Below are positions 40,800-51,939 of a stretch of DNA of 64,000 nucleotides, one piece after another. Source of the DNA: Dama dama. Its lineage: Eukaryota > Chordata > Mammalia > Artiodactyla > Cervidae. The translations under genes were made by a program, and so were the position numbers. The notes under the pieces were generated by a model. The model worked only from the letters and a program-made list of their open reading frames with translations. It searched no databases and was not told the origin of the DNA. The DNA lies in the NCBI RefSeq assembly GCF_033118175.1, contig NC_083714.1, forward strand, positions 1,426,001 to 1,490,000. Reading direction: 5' to 3'. Numbering within the stretch: the stretch's first letter is position 1; the number at the start of each line of letters is the position of its first letter.

Positions 40800-41960
40800 A
40801 GAGCTTCAAAAATGTGAAAAATATGAAGAACTTCAAAAGGTGTGAAATATATGAGGAGCTTCAAAAGGTGACAAAAAAATGAAGAACATGAAACGGTCTG
40901 AAAATAGGAGGAGCATGAAACGGTGTTCAAAACATGAAGAGCCTTAAAAGGTGTGAAAAATATGAAGAACTTAAAAAGGTGTCAAGAATATTAGGAGCAT
41001 GAAACGTTCTGAAAAATAGGAGGATCATGAAACGGTGCTCAAAAACATGAAGAGCCTGAAAAGGTGTGAAAAATATGAGTAGCCTCAAAACGTGTCAAAA
41101 ATATGAGGAGTGTGAAACTTTGTGAAAAATAGCAGGAGCATGAAGCGGTGTTCAAAAACATGAAGAGCCTGAAAACGTGTGAAAAATTTGAATAGCTTCA
41201 AAAATGTGAAAAATATGAAGAGCTTCAAAAGGTGTCAAAAATTAGATGAGCATGAAACGGTCTGAAAAATAGGAGGAGCATGAAGTGGTGTTGAAAAACA
41301 TGAAGAGCCTGAAAATGTGTGAAATATATGAAGAGCTTCAAAAGGTGTGAAAAATATGAAGAGCTTCAAAAGGTGTCAAAAATATGAAGAGCATGAAACG
41401 GTCGCAAAAATAGGAAGAACTTGAAGTGGTGTTCGAAAACATGAAGAGTCTGAAAAGGTGTGAAATATAAGAAGAGCTTCAAAGGGTGTCAAAATTATGA
41501 GGAGCATGAAACGGTCTGAAAAATAGGAGGCTCATGAAACAGTGTTGAAAACCATGAAGAGCCTGAAAAGGTATGAAAAATATGAAGAGCTTCAAACGTG
41601 TCAAAAATATGAGGAGCATGAAACTGTCTGAAAAATAGGAGGAGCATGATGCGGTGTTGAAAAATATGAAGAGCCTGAAAACGTGTGAAAAATATGAAGA
41701 TCTTCAAAAGGTATGAAAAATATGAAGAGCTTCAAAAGGTGTCAAAAATGAGATGACCATGAAACGGTCTGAAAAATAGAAGGAGCATGAAGTTGTTTTC
41801 AAACAATGAAGAGCCTGAAAAGGTGGAAAGTATATGAAGATTTCAAAAGGTGTCAAAATATGAGGAGCATGAAACGGTCTGAAAAATAGGAGGAGCATGA
41901 AGGCATGTTGAAAAACATGAAGAGCCTGAAAATGTGTGAAAAATACGAAGAGCTTCAAAA
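40800..41960. repeat. Tandem block pair, ~1.9-kb register, copy 1
   Basis: GTGACAAAAAAATG at 40868 corresponds to 42751 (offset 1883), and the run at 41704-41958 corresponds to 43616-43870 (offset 1912). The 29-bp change is one 28-bp D subunit inserted in the second copy (about 43110-43137) plus one base in an A run near 41593/43505. Confidence 0.88.
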
Positions 41961-42682
41961 GGTGTCACAAATAAGAGGAGAATGAAATGGTCTGAAATAT
42001 ATGAGGAGCATGAAGTGGGATTGAAAATCATGAAGAGCCTGAAAATGTGTGAAAAATACGAAGAGCTTCAAAAGGTGTCAAAAATATGAGGAGCATGAAA
42101 CGGTCTGAAAAATAAGAGGAGCATGAAGTGGGATTGAAAATCATGAAGAGCCTGAAAAGGTGTGTAAAATATGAAGAGCTTCAAAAGGAGTGAAATACAT
42201 GAGGAGCATGAAACCGTCTGAATTATAGGAGGAGCATGAAGCGATGTTCATAAACATGAAGAGCCTGAAAAGGTGTGAAATATATGAAGAGCTTCAAAAG
42301 GTGTGAAAAATATGAAGAGCTTCAAAATCTGTCAAAAATGAGATGAGCATGAAACGGTCTGAAAAATAGGACTAACATGAAGTGGTGTTGAAAAACATGA
42401 AGAGCCTGAAAAAGTGTGAAGTATATGAAGAGCTTCAAAAGGTGTGAAAAATATTAGGAGCTTCAAAAGAGGTCAAAAATATGAGGAGCATGAAACGGTC
42501 TGAAAAATAGGAGGAGCATGAAACGGGTTTGAAAATCACGAAGAGCCTGTAAAGGTGTGAAAAATATGAAGAGCTTCAAAAGGTGTGAAATACAAGAGGA
42601 TCATGAAACTGTCTGAAAAATAGGAGGTGCATGAAGTGGTTTTCAAAATCATGAAGAGCCTGAAAACGTGTGAAAAATATGA

Positions 42683-43872
42683 AGAGCTTCAAAAATGTGA
42701 AAAATATGAAGAACTTCAAAAGGTGTGAAATATATGAGGAGCTTCAAAAGGTGACAAAAAAATGAAGAACATGAAACGGTCTGAAAATAGGAGGAGCATG
42801 AAACGGTGTTCAAAACATGAAGAGCCTTAAAAGGTGTGAAAAATATGAAGAACTTTAAAAGGTGTCAAGAATATGAGGAGCATGAAACGTTCTGAAAAAT
42901 AGGAGGATCATGAAACGGTGTTCAAAAACATGAAGAGTCTGAAAAGGTGTGAAAAATATGAGTAGCCTCAAAACGTGTCAAAAATATGAGGAGTGTGAAA
43001 CTTTGTGAAAAATAGCAGGAGCATGAAGCGGTGTTCAAAAACATGAAGAGCCTGAAAACGTGTGAAAAATTTGAATAGCTTCAAAAATGTGAAAAATATG
43101 AAGAGCTTCAAAAGGTGTGAAATATATGAAGAGCTTCAAAAGGTGTCAAAAATTAGATGAGCATGAAACGGTCTGAAAAATAGAAGGAGCATGAAGTGGT
43201 GTTGAAAAACATGAAGAGCCTGAAAATGTGTGAAATATATGAAGAGCTTCAAAAGGTGTGAAAAATATGAAGAGCTTCAAAAGGTGTCAAAAATATGAAG
43301 AGCATGAAACGGTCGCAAAAATAGGAAGAACTTGAAGTGGTGTTCGAAAACATGAAGAGTCTGAAAAGGTGTGAAATATAAGAAGAGCTTCAAAGGGTGT
43401 CAAAATTATGAGGAGCATGAAACGGTCTGAAAAATAGGAGGCTCATGAAACAGTGTTGAAAACCATGAAGAGCCTGAAAAGGTATGAAAAATATGAAGAG
43501 CTTCAAAACGTGTCAAAAATATGAGGAGCATGAAACTGTCTGAAAAATAGGAGGAGCATGATGCGGTGTTGAAAAATATGAAGAGCGTGAAAACGTGTGA
43601 AAAATATGAAGATCTTCAAAAGGTATGAAAAATATGAAGAGCTTCAAAAGGTGTCAAAAATGAGATGACCATGAAACGGTCTGAAAAATAGAAGGAGCAT
43701 GAAGTTGTTTTCAAACAATGAAGAGCCTGAAAAGGTGGGAAGTATATGAAGATTTCAAAAGGTGTCAAAATATGAGGAGCATGAAACGGTCTGAAAAATA
43801 GGAGGAGCATGAAGTCATGTTGAAAAACATGAAGAGCCTGAAAATGTGTGAAAAATACGAAGAGCTTCAAAA
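42683..43872. repeat. Tandem block pair, ~1.9-kb register, copy 2
   Basis: This is the second copy of 40800-41960. It contains one extra 28-bp subunit of the GAAATATATGAAGAGC type near 43110, a direct view of single-subunit expansion. Other sequence follows copy 1 closely. Confidence 0.88.
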
Positions 43873-46189
43873 TGTGTCACAAATAAGAGCAGAATGAAAT
43901 GGTCTGAAATATATGAGGAGCATGAAGCGGTGTTCAAAAACATGAAGAGCCTGAAAAAGTGTGAAAAATTTGAAGAGCTTGAAAAGGTGTGAAATATATG
44001 AAGAGCTTCAAAGGGTGTCAAAAATTAGATGAGCATGAAACGGTCTGAAAAATAGGAGGAACATGAAGTGGTGTTGAAAAACAGGAAGAGCCTGAAAATG
44101 TGTGAAATATATGAAGAGCTTCAAAAGGTGTGAAAAATAGGAAGAGCTTCAAAATCTGTCAAAAATGAGATGAGCATGAAACGGTCGCAAAAATAGCAGG
44201 AACTTGAAGTGGTGTTCGAAAACATGAAGAGTCTGAAAAGGTGTGAAATATAAGAAGAGCTTCAAAGTGTGTGAAAAATATGAAGAGCTTCAAAAGGTGT
44301 CAAAAATATGAAGAGCATGAAACGGTCTGAAAGGTCGGAGAAGCATGAAGCGGTGTTCAAAAACATGAAGAGCCTGAAAAGGTGTGAAAAGAGTGAAGAG
44401 CTTCAAAAGGTGTCAAAAAAATGAGGAGCATGAAACGGTCTGAAAAATAGGAGGAGCATGAAACGGTGTTCAAAAACCTGAAGAGCCTGAAATGGTGTGA
44501 AAAATATGAAGAGCTTCAAAAGGTGTCAAAAATATGAAGAGCATGAAACGGTCTGAAAGGTAGGAGAAGCATGAAGCAGTGTTCAAAAACATGAAGAGCC
44601 TGAAAAGGTGTGAAAAAAGTGAAGAGCTTCAAAAGGTGTCAAAAATATGAGGAGCATGAAACGGTCTGAAAAATAGGAGGAGCATGAAGTCATGTTGAAA
44701 AACATGAAGAGCCTGAAAATGTGTGAAAAATACGAAGAGCTTCAAAATGTGTCACAAATAAGAGGAGAATGAAATGGTCTGAAATATATGAGGAGCATGA
44801 AGCGGTGTTCAAAAACATGAAGAGCCTGAAAAAGTGTGAAAAATTTGAAGAGCTTCAAAAGGTGTGAAATATATGAAGAGCTTCAAAAGGTGTCAAAAAT
44901 TAGATGAGCATGAAACGGTCTGAAAATAGGAGGAGCATGAAGTGGTGTTGAAAAACAGGAAGAGCCTGAAAATGTGTGAAATATATGAAGAGCTTCAAAA
45001 GGTGTGAAAAATAGGAAGAGCTTCAAAATCTGTCAAAAATATGAAGAGCATGAAACGGTCGCAAAAATAGGAGGAACTTGAAGTGGTGTTCGAAAACATG
45101 AAGAGTCTGAAAAGGTGTGAAATATAAGAAGAGCTTCAAAAGGTGTCAAAAAAATGAGGAGCATGAAACGGTCTGAAAAATAGGAGGAGCATGAAGCAGT
45201 GTTGAAAAACATGAAGAGCCTGAAAACGTGTGAAAAATATGAAGAGCTTCAAAAGGTGTGAAAAATATGAAGAGCTTCAAAATGTGTCAAAAATATGACG
45301 AGGATGAAACGGTCTTTACATACGAGGAGCATGAAGCGGTGTTCAAAAACTTGAAGAGCCTGAAAAGATGTGAAAAATATGAAGAGCTTCAAAACATGTG
45401 AAAAATGAGATGAGCATGAAACGCTCTGAAAAATAGGAGGAGCATGAAGCGGTGTTCAAAATCATGAAGAGCCTGAAAAGTTATGAAAAATATGAAGAGC
45501 TTCAAACGGTGTCAAAAATAAGAGGAGCATGAAACGGTCTGAAAAATAGGAGGAGCATGAAGCAGTGTTGAAAAACATGAAGAGCCTGAAAAGGTGGGAA
45601 AAATATGAAGAGCTTCAAACGGTGTCAAAAATAAGAGGAGCATGAAACGGTCTGAAAAATAGGAGGAGCATGAAGCAGTGTTGAAAAACATGAAGAGCCT
45701 GCAAAGGTGTGAAATATATGAAGAGCTTCAAAAGTTGTGAAAAATATGAAGGGCTTCAAAAGGTGTAAAAAATGAGATGAGCATGAAACGGTCTGTAAAA
45801 TAGGAGGAGCATGAAGTGGTGTTCAAAACATGAAGAGCCTGAAAAGGTGTGAAAAATATGAAGAGCTTTAAAAGGTGTCAAATATATGAGGAGCATGAAA
45901 CGGTCTCAAAATTAGGAGGAGCATGAAGCGGTATTCAAATATATGGAGATCCTGAAAAGTTACTAAAAATATGAAGAGCTTCAAAAGGTGTCAAAAATAT
46001 GAAGAGCATGAAACGTTCTGAAAAAATAGTAGCATGAAACGGTGTTCAAAAACATGAAGAGCCTAGAAAGGTGTGAAAAATATGAAGAGCATCAAAAGGT
46101 GTCAAAAATATGAGGAACATGAAACGGTATGAAAATATGAGGAGCATGAAACGATCTGAAAAATAGGATGAGCATGAAGCGGTGTTGAA
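43873..46189. repeat. Satellite with short-register tandem copies
   Basis: The CTGAAAGGT-bearing unit at 44327 recurs at 44553 (226 bp, two units), with the rare GTGAAAAGAGTGAAG/GTGAAAAAAGTGAAG form. TTCAAACGG at 45501 recurs at 45614 (exactly 113 bp). The ACAGGAAGAGCC form near 44080 recurs near 44955. Only satellite is visible. Confidence 0.85.
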
Positions 46190-47240
46190 AAACATGAAGA
46201 GCCTGAAAAGGTGTGAAAAATAGGAGTAGCTTCAAAAGGTGTCAAAAATATGAGGAGCATGAAACGGTCTGAAAAATAGGATGAGCATGAAGCGGTGTTC
46301 AAAAACATGAAGAGCCTGAAAAGGTGTGAAACATATGAAGATTTTCAAAACGTGTGAAAAATTAGATGAGCATGAAACGGTCTGAAAAATAGGACGAGCA
46401 TGAAGCGGTGTTCAAAATCATGAAGAGCCTGAAAAGTTGTGAAATATATGAAGAGCTTCAAAAGGTATCAAAAATATGATGAACATGAAACGGTCTGAAA
46501 AATAGGAGGAGCATGAAGCGGTGTTGACAAACATGAAGAGCCTGAAAAGGTGTGAAAAATACGAAGAGCTTCAAAAGGTGTCAAAAATATGAGGAGCATG
46601 AAACGGTCTGAAAAATAGGAGGAGCATGAAACGGTGTTCAAAAACATGAAGAGCCTGAAAACGTGTGAAAAACATGAAGCACTTCAAAAGATGTGAAATA
46701 CATGAAGAGCATTAAACGGTCTGAAAAATAGGAGGAGCATGAAACGGTGTTAAAAAACATGAAGAGCCTGAAAACGTGTCAAAAATATGAAGAGCTTCAA
46801 AATGTGTGAAAAATATGAAGAGCTTCAAAAAGTGTCAAAAATGAGATGAGCATGAAACGGTCTGAAAAATAGGAGGAGCATGAAGCGGTGTTGAAAATCA
46901 TGAAGAGCCTAAAAACGTGTGAAAAATATGAAGAGCTTCAAAAGGTGTCAAAAATATGAGGAGCATGAAACGGTCTGAAAAATAGGAGGAGCATGAAGCG
47001 GTGTTCAAAAACATGAAGAGCCTGAAAACGTGTCAAAAATATGATGAGCTTCAAAAGTTGTGAAAAATATGAAGAGCTTCAAAAGATGTGAAATACATGA
47101 GGCACATTAAACAGTCTGAAAAATAGGAGGAGCATGAAGTCGTGTTCAAAAACATGGAGAGCCTGAAAAGGTGTGAAAAATTTGAAGAGCTTCAAAAGGT
47201 GTCAAAAATATGAGGAGCATGAAACTGTCTCAAAAAAAGG
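46190..47240. repeat. Duplicated block, 2174-bp register, copy 1
   Basis: ATTTTCAAAACGTGTG at 46341 corresponds to 48515, and TGTGAAATAC before GGCACATTAAAC at 47087 corresponds to 49261. Both are offset 2174, about 77 subunits. The shared variants include GGACGAGCATG and GAAGCACTTCAAAAG. Confidence 0.87.
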
Positions 47241-47689
47241 ATGAGCATGAAGCGGTGTTGAAAAACATGAAGTGCCTGAAAAGGTGTGAAAAATAGGAGT
47301 AGCTTCAAAATGTGTCAAAAATATGAGGAGCATGAAACGGTCTGAAAAATAGGATGAGCATGAAGCGGTGTTCAAAAACATGAAGAGCCTGAAAAGGTGT
47401 GAAAAAAGTGAAGAGCTTCAAAAGGTGTCAAAAAAATGAGGAGCATGAAACGGTCTGAAAAATAGGAGGAGCATGAAACGGTGTTCAAAAACCTGAAGAG
47501 CCTGAAATGGTGTGAAAAATATGAAGAGCTTCAAAAGGTGTCAAAAATATGAAGAGCATGAAACGGTCTGAAAGGTAGGAGAAGCATGAAGCGGTGTTCA
47601 AAAACATGAAGAGCCTGAAAAAGTGTGAAAAAAGTGAAGAGCTTCAAAAGGTGTCAAAAATATGAGGAGCATGAAACGGTCTGAAAAAT

Positions 47690-48097
47690 AAGAGGAGCAT
47701 GAAGTGGGGTTGAAAATCATGAAGAGCCTGAAAAGGTGTGTAAAATATGAAGAGCTTCAAAAGGAGTGAAATACATGAGGAGCATGAAACCGTCTGAATT
47801 ATAGGAGGAGCATGAAGCGATGTTCATAAACATGAAGAGCCTGAAAAGGTGTGAAATATATGAAGAGCTTCAAAAGGTGTGAAAAATATGAAGAGCTTCA
47901 AAATCTGTCAAAAATGAGATGAGCATGAAACGGTCTGAAAAATAGGACTAACATGAAGTGGTGTTGAAAAACATGAAGAGCCTGAAAAAGTGTGAAGTAT
48001 ATGAAGAGCTTCAAAAGGTGTGAAAAATATTAGGAGCTTCAAAAGAGGTCAAAAATATGAGGAGCATGAAACGGTCTGAAAAATAGGAGGAGCATGA
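47690..48097. repeat. Copy of the GAATTATAGG/GTTCATAAAC marker segment
   Basis: About 400 bp here match 42115-42520 (offset about 5576). They carry a linked set of rare variants: GTGGGGTTGAAAATC, GTGTGTAAAATATG, GGAGTGAAATAC, CTGAATTATAGG and GATGTTCATAAAC. The same linked set, whole or in part, also appears near 19420, 22910, 25855, 31470, 34790 and 40530, and in reduced form near 30140 and 38700. Confidence 0.85.
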
Positions 48098-48365
48098 AGT
48101 CATGTTGAAAAACATGAAGAGCCTGAAAATGTGTGAAAAATACGAAGAGCTTCAAAAGGTGTAACAAATAAGAGGAGAATGAAATGGTCTGAAATATATG
48201 AGGAGCATGAAGCGGTGTTCAAAAACATGAAGAGCCTGAAAAAGTGTGAAAAATTTGAAGAGCTTCAAAAGGTGTGAAATATATGAAGAGCTTCAAAAGG
48301 TGTCAAAAATTAGATGAGCATGAAACGGTCTGAAATTTAGGAGGAGCATGAAGTGGTGTTGAAAA

Positions 48366-49412
48366 ACAGGAAGTGCCTGAAAAGGTGTGAAAAATAGGAG
48401 TAGCTTCAAAAGGTGTCAAAAATATGAGGAGTATGAAACGGTCTGAAAAATAGGATGAGCATGAAGCGGTGTTCAAAAACATGAAGAGCCTGAAAAGGTG
48501 TGAAAAATATGAAGATTTTCAAAACGTGTGAAAAATTAGATGAGCATGAAACGGTCTGAAAAATAGGACGAGCATGAAGCGGTGTTCAAAATCATGAAGA
48601 GCCTGAAAAGGTGTGAAATATATGAAGAGCTTCAAAAGGTATCAAAAATATGACGAACATGAAACGGTCTGAAAAATAGGAGGAGCATGAAGCGGTGTTG
48701 AAAAACATGAAGAGCCTGAAAAGGTGTGAAAAATACGAAGAGCTTCAAAAGGTGTCAAAAATATGAGGAGCATGAAACGGTCTGAAAAATAGGAGGAGCA
48801 TGAAACGGTGTTCAAAAACATGAAGAGCCTGAAAACGTGTGAAAAACATGAAGCACTTCAAAAGATGTGAAATACATGAAGAGCATTAAACGGTCTGAAA
48901 AATAGGAGGAGCATGAAACGGTGTTAAAAAACATGAAGAGCCTGAAAACGTGTCAAAAATATGAAGAGCTTCAAAATGTGTGAAAAATATGAAGAGCTTC
49001 AAAAAGTGTCAAAAATGAGATGAGCATGAAACGGTCTGAAAAATAGGAGGAGTATGAAGCGGTGTTGAAAATCATGAAGAGCCTAAAAACGTGTGAAAAA
49101 TATGAAGAGCTTCAAAAGGTGTCAAAAATATGAGGAGCATGAAACGGTCTTAAAAATAGGAGGAGCATGAAGCGGTGTTCAAAAACATGAACAGCCTGAA
49201 AACGTGTCAAAAATATGATGAGCTTCAAAAGTTGTGAAAAATATGAAGAGCTTCAAAAGATGTGAAATACACGAGGCGCATTAAACAGTCTGAAAAATAG
49301 GAGGAGCATGAAGTGGTGTTCAAAAACATGGAGAGCCTGAAAAGGTGTGAAAAATTTGAAGAGCTTCAAAAGTGTCAAAAATATGAGGAGCATGAAACTG
49401 TCTCAAAAAAAG
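48366..49412. repeat. Duplicated block, 2174-bp register, copy 2
   Basis: This is the second copy of 46190-47240 at a constant offset of 2174 bp, with a small number of substitutions (for example ATGAGGCAC against ACGAGGCGC near 47100/49270). Just downstream, ACATGGAGAGCC units stand at 49326, 49438, 49692 and 49805, giving a further local ~367-bp duplication. Confidence 0.87.
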
Positions 49413-49994
49413 GAGTAGCATGAAGTGGTGTTCAAAAACATGGAGAGCCTGAAAAGGTGTGAAAAATTTGAAGAGCTTCAAAAGGTTTCAAATATATGAG
49501 GAGCATGAAACGGTCTGAAAAATACGAGGAGCATGAAGCGGTGTTCAAAAACATGAAGAGCCTGAAATGGTGTGAAAAAGATGACGAGCTTCAAAAGGTG
49601 TGAAAAATATGAAGAGCTTCAAAAGGTTTCAAATATATGAGGAGCATTAAACGGTCTGAAAATTAGGAGGAGCATGAAGTGGTATTCAAAAACATGGAGA
49701 GCCTGAAAAGGTGTGAAAAATTTGAAGAGCTTCAAAATCTGTAAAATATATGAGGAGCATGAAACGGTCTCAAACAAAGGAGGAGCATGAAGTGGTGTTC
49801 AAAAACATGGAGAGCCTGAAAAGGTGTGAAAAATTTGAAGAGCTTCAAAAGGTTTCAAATATATGAGGAGCATGAAACGGTCTGAAAAATACGAGGAGCA
49901 TGAAGCGGTGTTCAAAAACATGAAGAGCCTGAAATGGTGTGAAAAATATGAAGAGCTTCAAAAGGTGTCAAAAATATGAGGAGCATGAAACGGT

Positions 49995-50230
49995 CTGAAA
50001 ACTATGGGGAGCATGAAACGGTGTTCAAAAACATGAAAACCCTGAAAAGGTGTGAAATATATTAAGAGCTTCAAAAGATGTCAAAAATAGGAGGAGCATG
50101 AAGCGGTGTAGAAAAACGTGAAGAGTCTGAAAAGGCGTGAAAAATATGAAGAGCTTCAAAACATGTCAAAAATATGAGGAGCATGACACGGTCAGAAATA
50201 TAGGAGGAGCATGAAGTGGTGTTGAAAACA
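49995..50230. repeat. Segment shared with 61.14-61.37 kb
   Basis: CCTGAAAAGGTGTG at 50041 matches 61189 (offset 11148). Linked rare variants GGTGTAGAAAAAC, AAAGGCGTGAAAAATATG and GACACGGTCAGAAATATAGG are found in both. This lies left of the LINE-1. In the right-hand copy the sequence jumps from here straight to material that lies right of the LINE-1. Confidence 0.87.
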
Positions 50231-50532
50231 TGAAGAACCTGAAAAGTTGTGAAAAATATGAAGAGCTTCAAAAGGTGTCAAATATATGAGGAGTATGAAA
50301 CGGTCTGAAAAATGGGAGGAGCATGAAGCGGTGTTGAAAAAGATGAAGAGCTTGAATACGTGTGAAAAATATGAAGAGCTTCAAAAGGTGTCAAAAATAT
50401 GAGGAGCATGAAACAGTCTGAAAAATAGGAGGAGCATGAAGCGGATTTGAAAAGCATGAAGAGCCTGAAAAGGTGTGAAACATATGAGAGCTTCAAAAGG
50501 TGTAAAAAATATGAGGAGCTTGAAACGGTCTG

Positions 50533-50545
50533 AAAAATCAGAGGA
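50533..50545. repeat. Candidate LINE-1 target-site duplication, left copy
   Basis: AAAAATCAGAGGA abuts the left end of the L1 and resembles AAAAATAAGAAGA after the tail (11 of 13 identical). Both are ordinary forms of the satellite A-to-B junction, so some similarity is expected by chance. The left form (AATCAGAGG) also occurs in uninterrupted satellite near 30124 and 38684. Confidence 0.6.
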
Positions 50546-51370
50546 TCTGGTTTCCTCAGTGTGTATGCCCAGAAGTGGGATTGCTGGGTCATATGGCAGT
50601 TCTATTTCCAGTTTTTTAAGAAATCTCCACACTGTTTTCCATAGGGGCTGTACTAGTGTGCATTCCCACCAACAGTGTAAGAGGGTTCCCTTTTCTCCAC
50701 ACCATCTCCAGCATTTATTGCTTGTAGACTTTTGGATAGCAGCCATCCTGACTGGCATGTAATGGTACCTCATTGTGGTTTTGATTTGCATTTCTCTAAT
50801 AATGAGTGATGTTGAGCATCTTTTCATGTGTTTGTTATCCATCTGTATGTCTTCTTTGGAGAAATGTCTGTTTAGTTCTTTGGCTCATTTTTTATTGGGT
50901 CATTTATTTTCCTGCAATTGAGCTGCAGGATTTGCTTGCATATTTTTGAGATTAATCCTTTGTCTGTTTCTTCATTTGCTATTATTTTCTCCCAATCTGA
51001 GGGCTGTCTTTTCACCTTACTTATAGTTTCCTTTGTAGTGCAAAAGCTTTTAAGTTTCATTAGGTCCCATTTGTTTAGTTTTGCTTTTATTTCCAATATT
51101 CTGGGAGGTGGGTCATAGAGGATCTTGCTTTGATTTATGTCGGAGAGTGTTTTGCCTATGTTCTCCTCTAGGAGTTTTATAGTTTCTGGTCTTACATTTA
51201 GATCTTTAATCCATTTTGAGTTTATTTTTGTGTATGGTGTTAGAAAGTGTACTATTTTCATTCTTTTACAAGTGGTTGACCAGTTTTCCCAGCACCACTT
51301 GTTAAAGAGGTTGTCTTTTTTCCATTGTATATCCTTGCCTCCTTTGTCAAAGATAAGGTGTCCATAGGTT
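50546..51370 (-). pseudogene. LINE-1 ORF2 carboxy-terminal region (inverted part), frameshifted
   Basis: Read leftwards from about 51369, the frame starts at YGHLIFDKGGKD and runs through KLNKWDLMKLKSFC and DWEKIIANEETDKG. This is the L1 ORF2 protein region after the reverse transcriptase domain. It stops at 50872-50874 because one A is missing from a short A run near 50880. The next frame picks up the protein with NRHFSKEDIQM and NKHMKRCS and stays open to the L1 end. It includes the Cys-rich motif CX3CX7HX4C at 50660-50713 (18 residues, CWRWC...HCWWEC), with all metal-ligand positions present. The endonuclease and most of the reverse transcriptase are absent by truncation. Open frames continuing left of 50546 read satellite and are not L1. 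Confidence 0.93.
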
Positions 51371-51609
51371 CGTCTGAAAGAGACACGTGCACCCCAATGT
51401 TCATCGCAGCACTGTTTATAATAGACAGGACATGGAAGCAACCTAGATGCCCGTCAGCAGATGAATGGATAAGAAAGCTGTGGTACATATACACCATGGA
51501 ATATTACTCAGCCATTAAAAAGAATTCATTTGAATCAGTCCTAATGAGATGGATGAAGCTGGAGCCCATTATACAGAGTGAAGTAAGCCAGAAAGATAAA
51601 GAACATTAG
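51371..51609 (+). pseudogene. LINE-1 ORF2 extreme carboxy terminus (direct part)
   Basis: From 51373 an open frame of 78 codons ends with TAG at 51607-51609. It reads SERDTCTPMFIAALF, then DEWIRKLWYIYTMEYYSAIK, then MKLEPIIQSEVSQKDKEH. This is the well-known carboxy end of the mammalian L1 ORF2 protein. It continues the protein interrupted at 50546 on the other strand, where GIHTEETR would directly precede ERDTC. No promoter or start codon belongs to it. Confidence 0.93.
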
Positions 51610-51939
51610 AGCATGCTGACACATGTATATGGAATTTAGAAAGGTGATAACGATAACCCTATATGCAGAACAGAAAAAGAGACACAGAAATACAGAACAG
51701 ACTTTTGAACTTTGTGGGAGAATGTGAGGTTGGGATATTTCAAAAGAACAGCATGTATGCTATCTATGGTGAAACAGATCACCAGCCCAGGTAGGATGCA
51801 CGAGACAAGTGCTCTGGCTTGGTGCACTGGGAAGACCGAGAGGAATCGGGTGGAGAGGGAGGTGGGAGGGGGGATTGGGATTGGGAATACATGTAAATCC
51901 ATGGCTGATTCATATCAATGTATGACAAAACCGACTGGG
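51610..51939 (+). other. LINE-1 3' UTR with G-rich tract
   Basis: About 330 bp lie between the ORF2 stop and the tail. They include ATAACCCTATATGCAGAACA, CACCAGCCCAGG and the G-rich run at 51848-51886 (several GGG and one GGGGGG stretch). Then comes ACATGTAAATCCATGG near 51889. G-rich 3' UTRs able to form quadruplexes are known for mammalian L1. The wording of the last 60 bp is why I prefer ruminant over pig or camel, on memory only. Confidence 0.85.

Larger units (their letters stand above)
1..50545. repeat. Satellite array, left arm: 113-bp unit of four ~28-bp subunits
   Basis: The whole stretch is head-to-tail tandem repeat in one orientation, with no unique sequence. The unit is 113 bp: subunit A (28 bp, head GAGGAGCATGAAACGG), B (29 bp, head GAGGAGCATGAAGCGG), C (28 bp, head GAAGAGCCTGAAAAGG) and D (28 bp, head GAAGAGCTTCAAAAGG). 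Each subunit ends in a five-A run followed by TAG, CAT or TAT. The shared pattern shows that all four derive from one ancestral 28-mer. Many units carry an extra D, a missing subunit or a variant D/A junction (TATGAGG replaced by TGAGATG). Consensus composition is 49 A, 33 G, 20 T and 11 C. No gene, RNA or promoter is visible. The satellite family name is unknown to me; the tandem structure itself is certain. Confidence 0.97.

Noticed and set aside
1..50545. CRISPR array
   Set aside because: Short repeats of about 28 bp at regular spacing suggest it superficially, but there are no unique spacers: the DNA between repeats is the next subunit. The LINE-1 shows a mammalian genome.
50475..50762. 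Plus-strand open frame across the satellite/LINE-1 boundary
   Set aside because: It is antisense to ORF2 and half satellite; a shadow of the inverted L1 part.
50918..51367. Two plus-strand open frames within the inverted LINE-1 part
   Set aside because: Both are antisense to the ORF2 remnant and match nothing by themselves.
51636..51902. Minus-strand open frame of 88 codons in the LINE-1 3' UTR
   Set aside because: It is the complement of the 3' UTR with no recognisable domain or coding signal.
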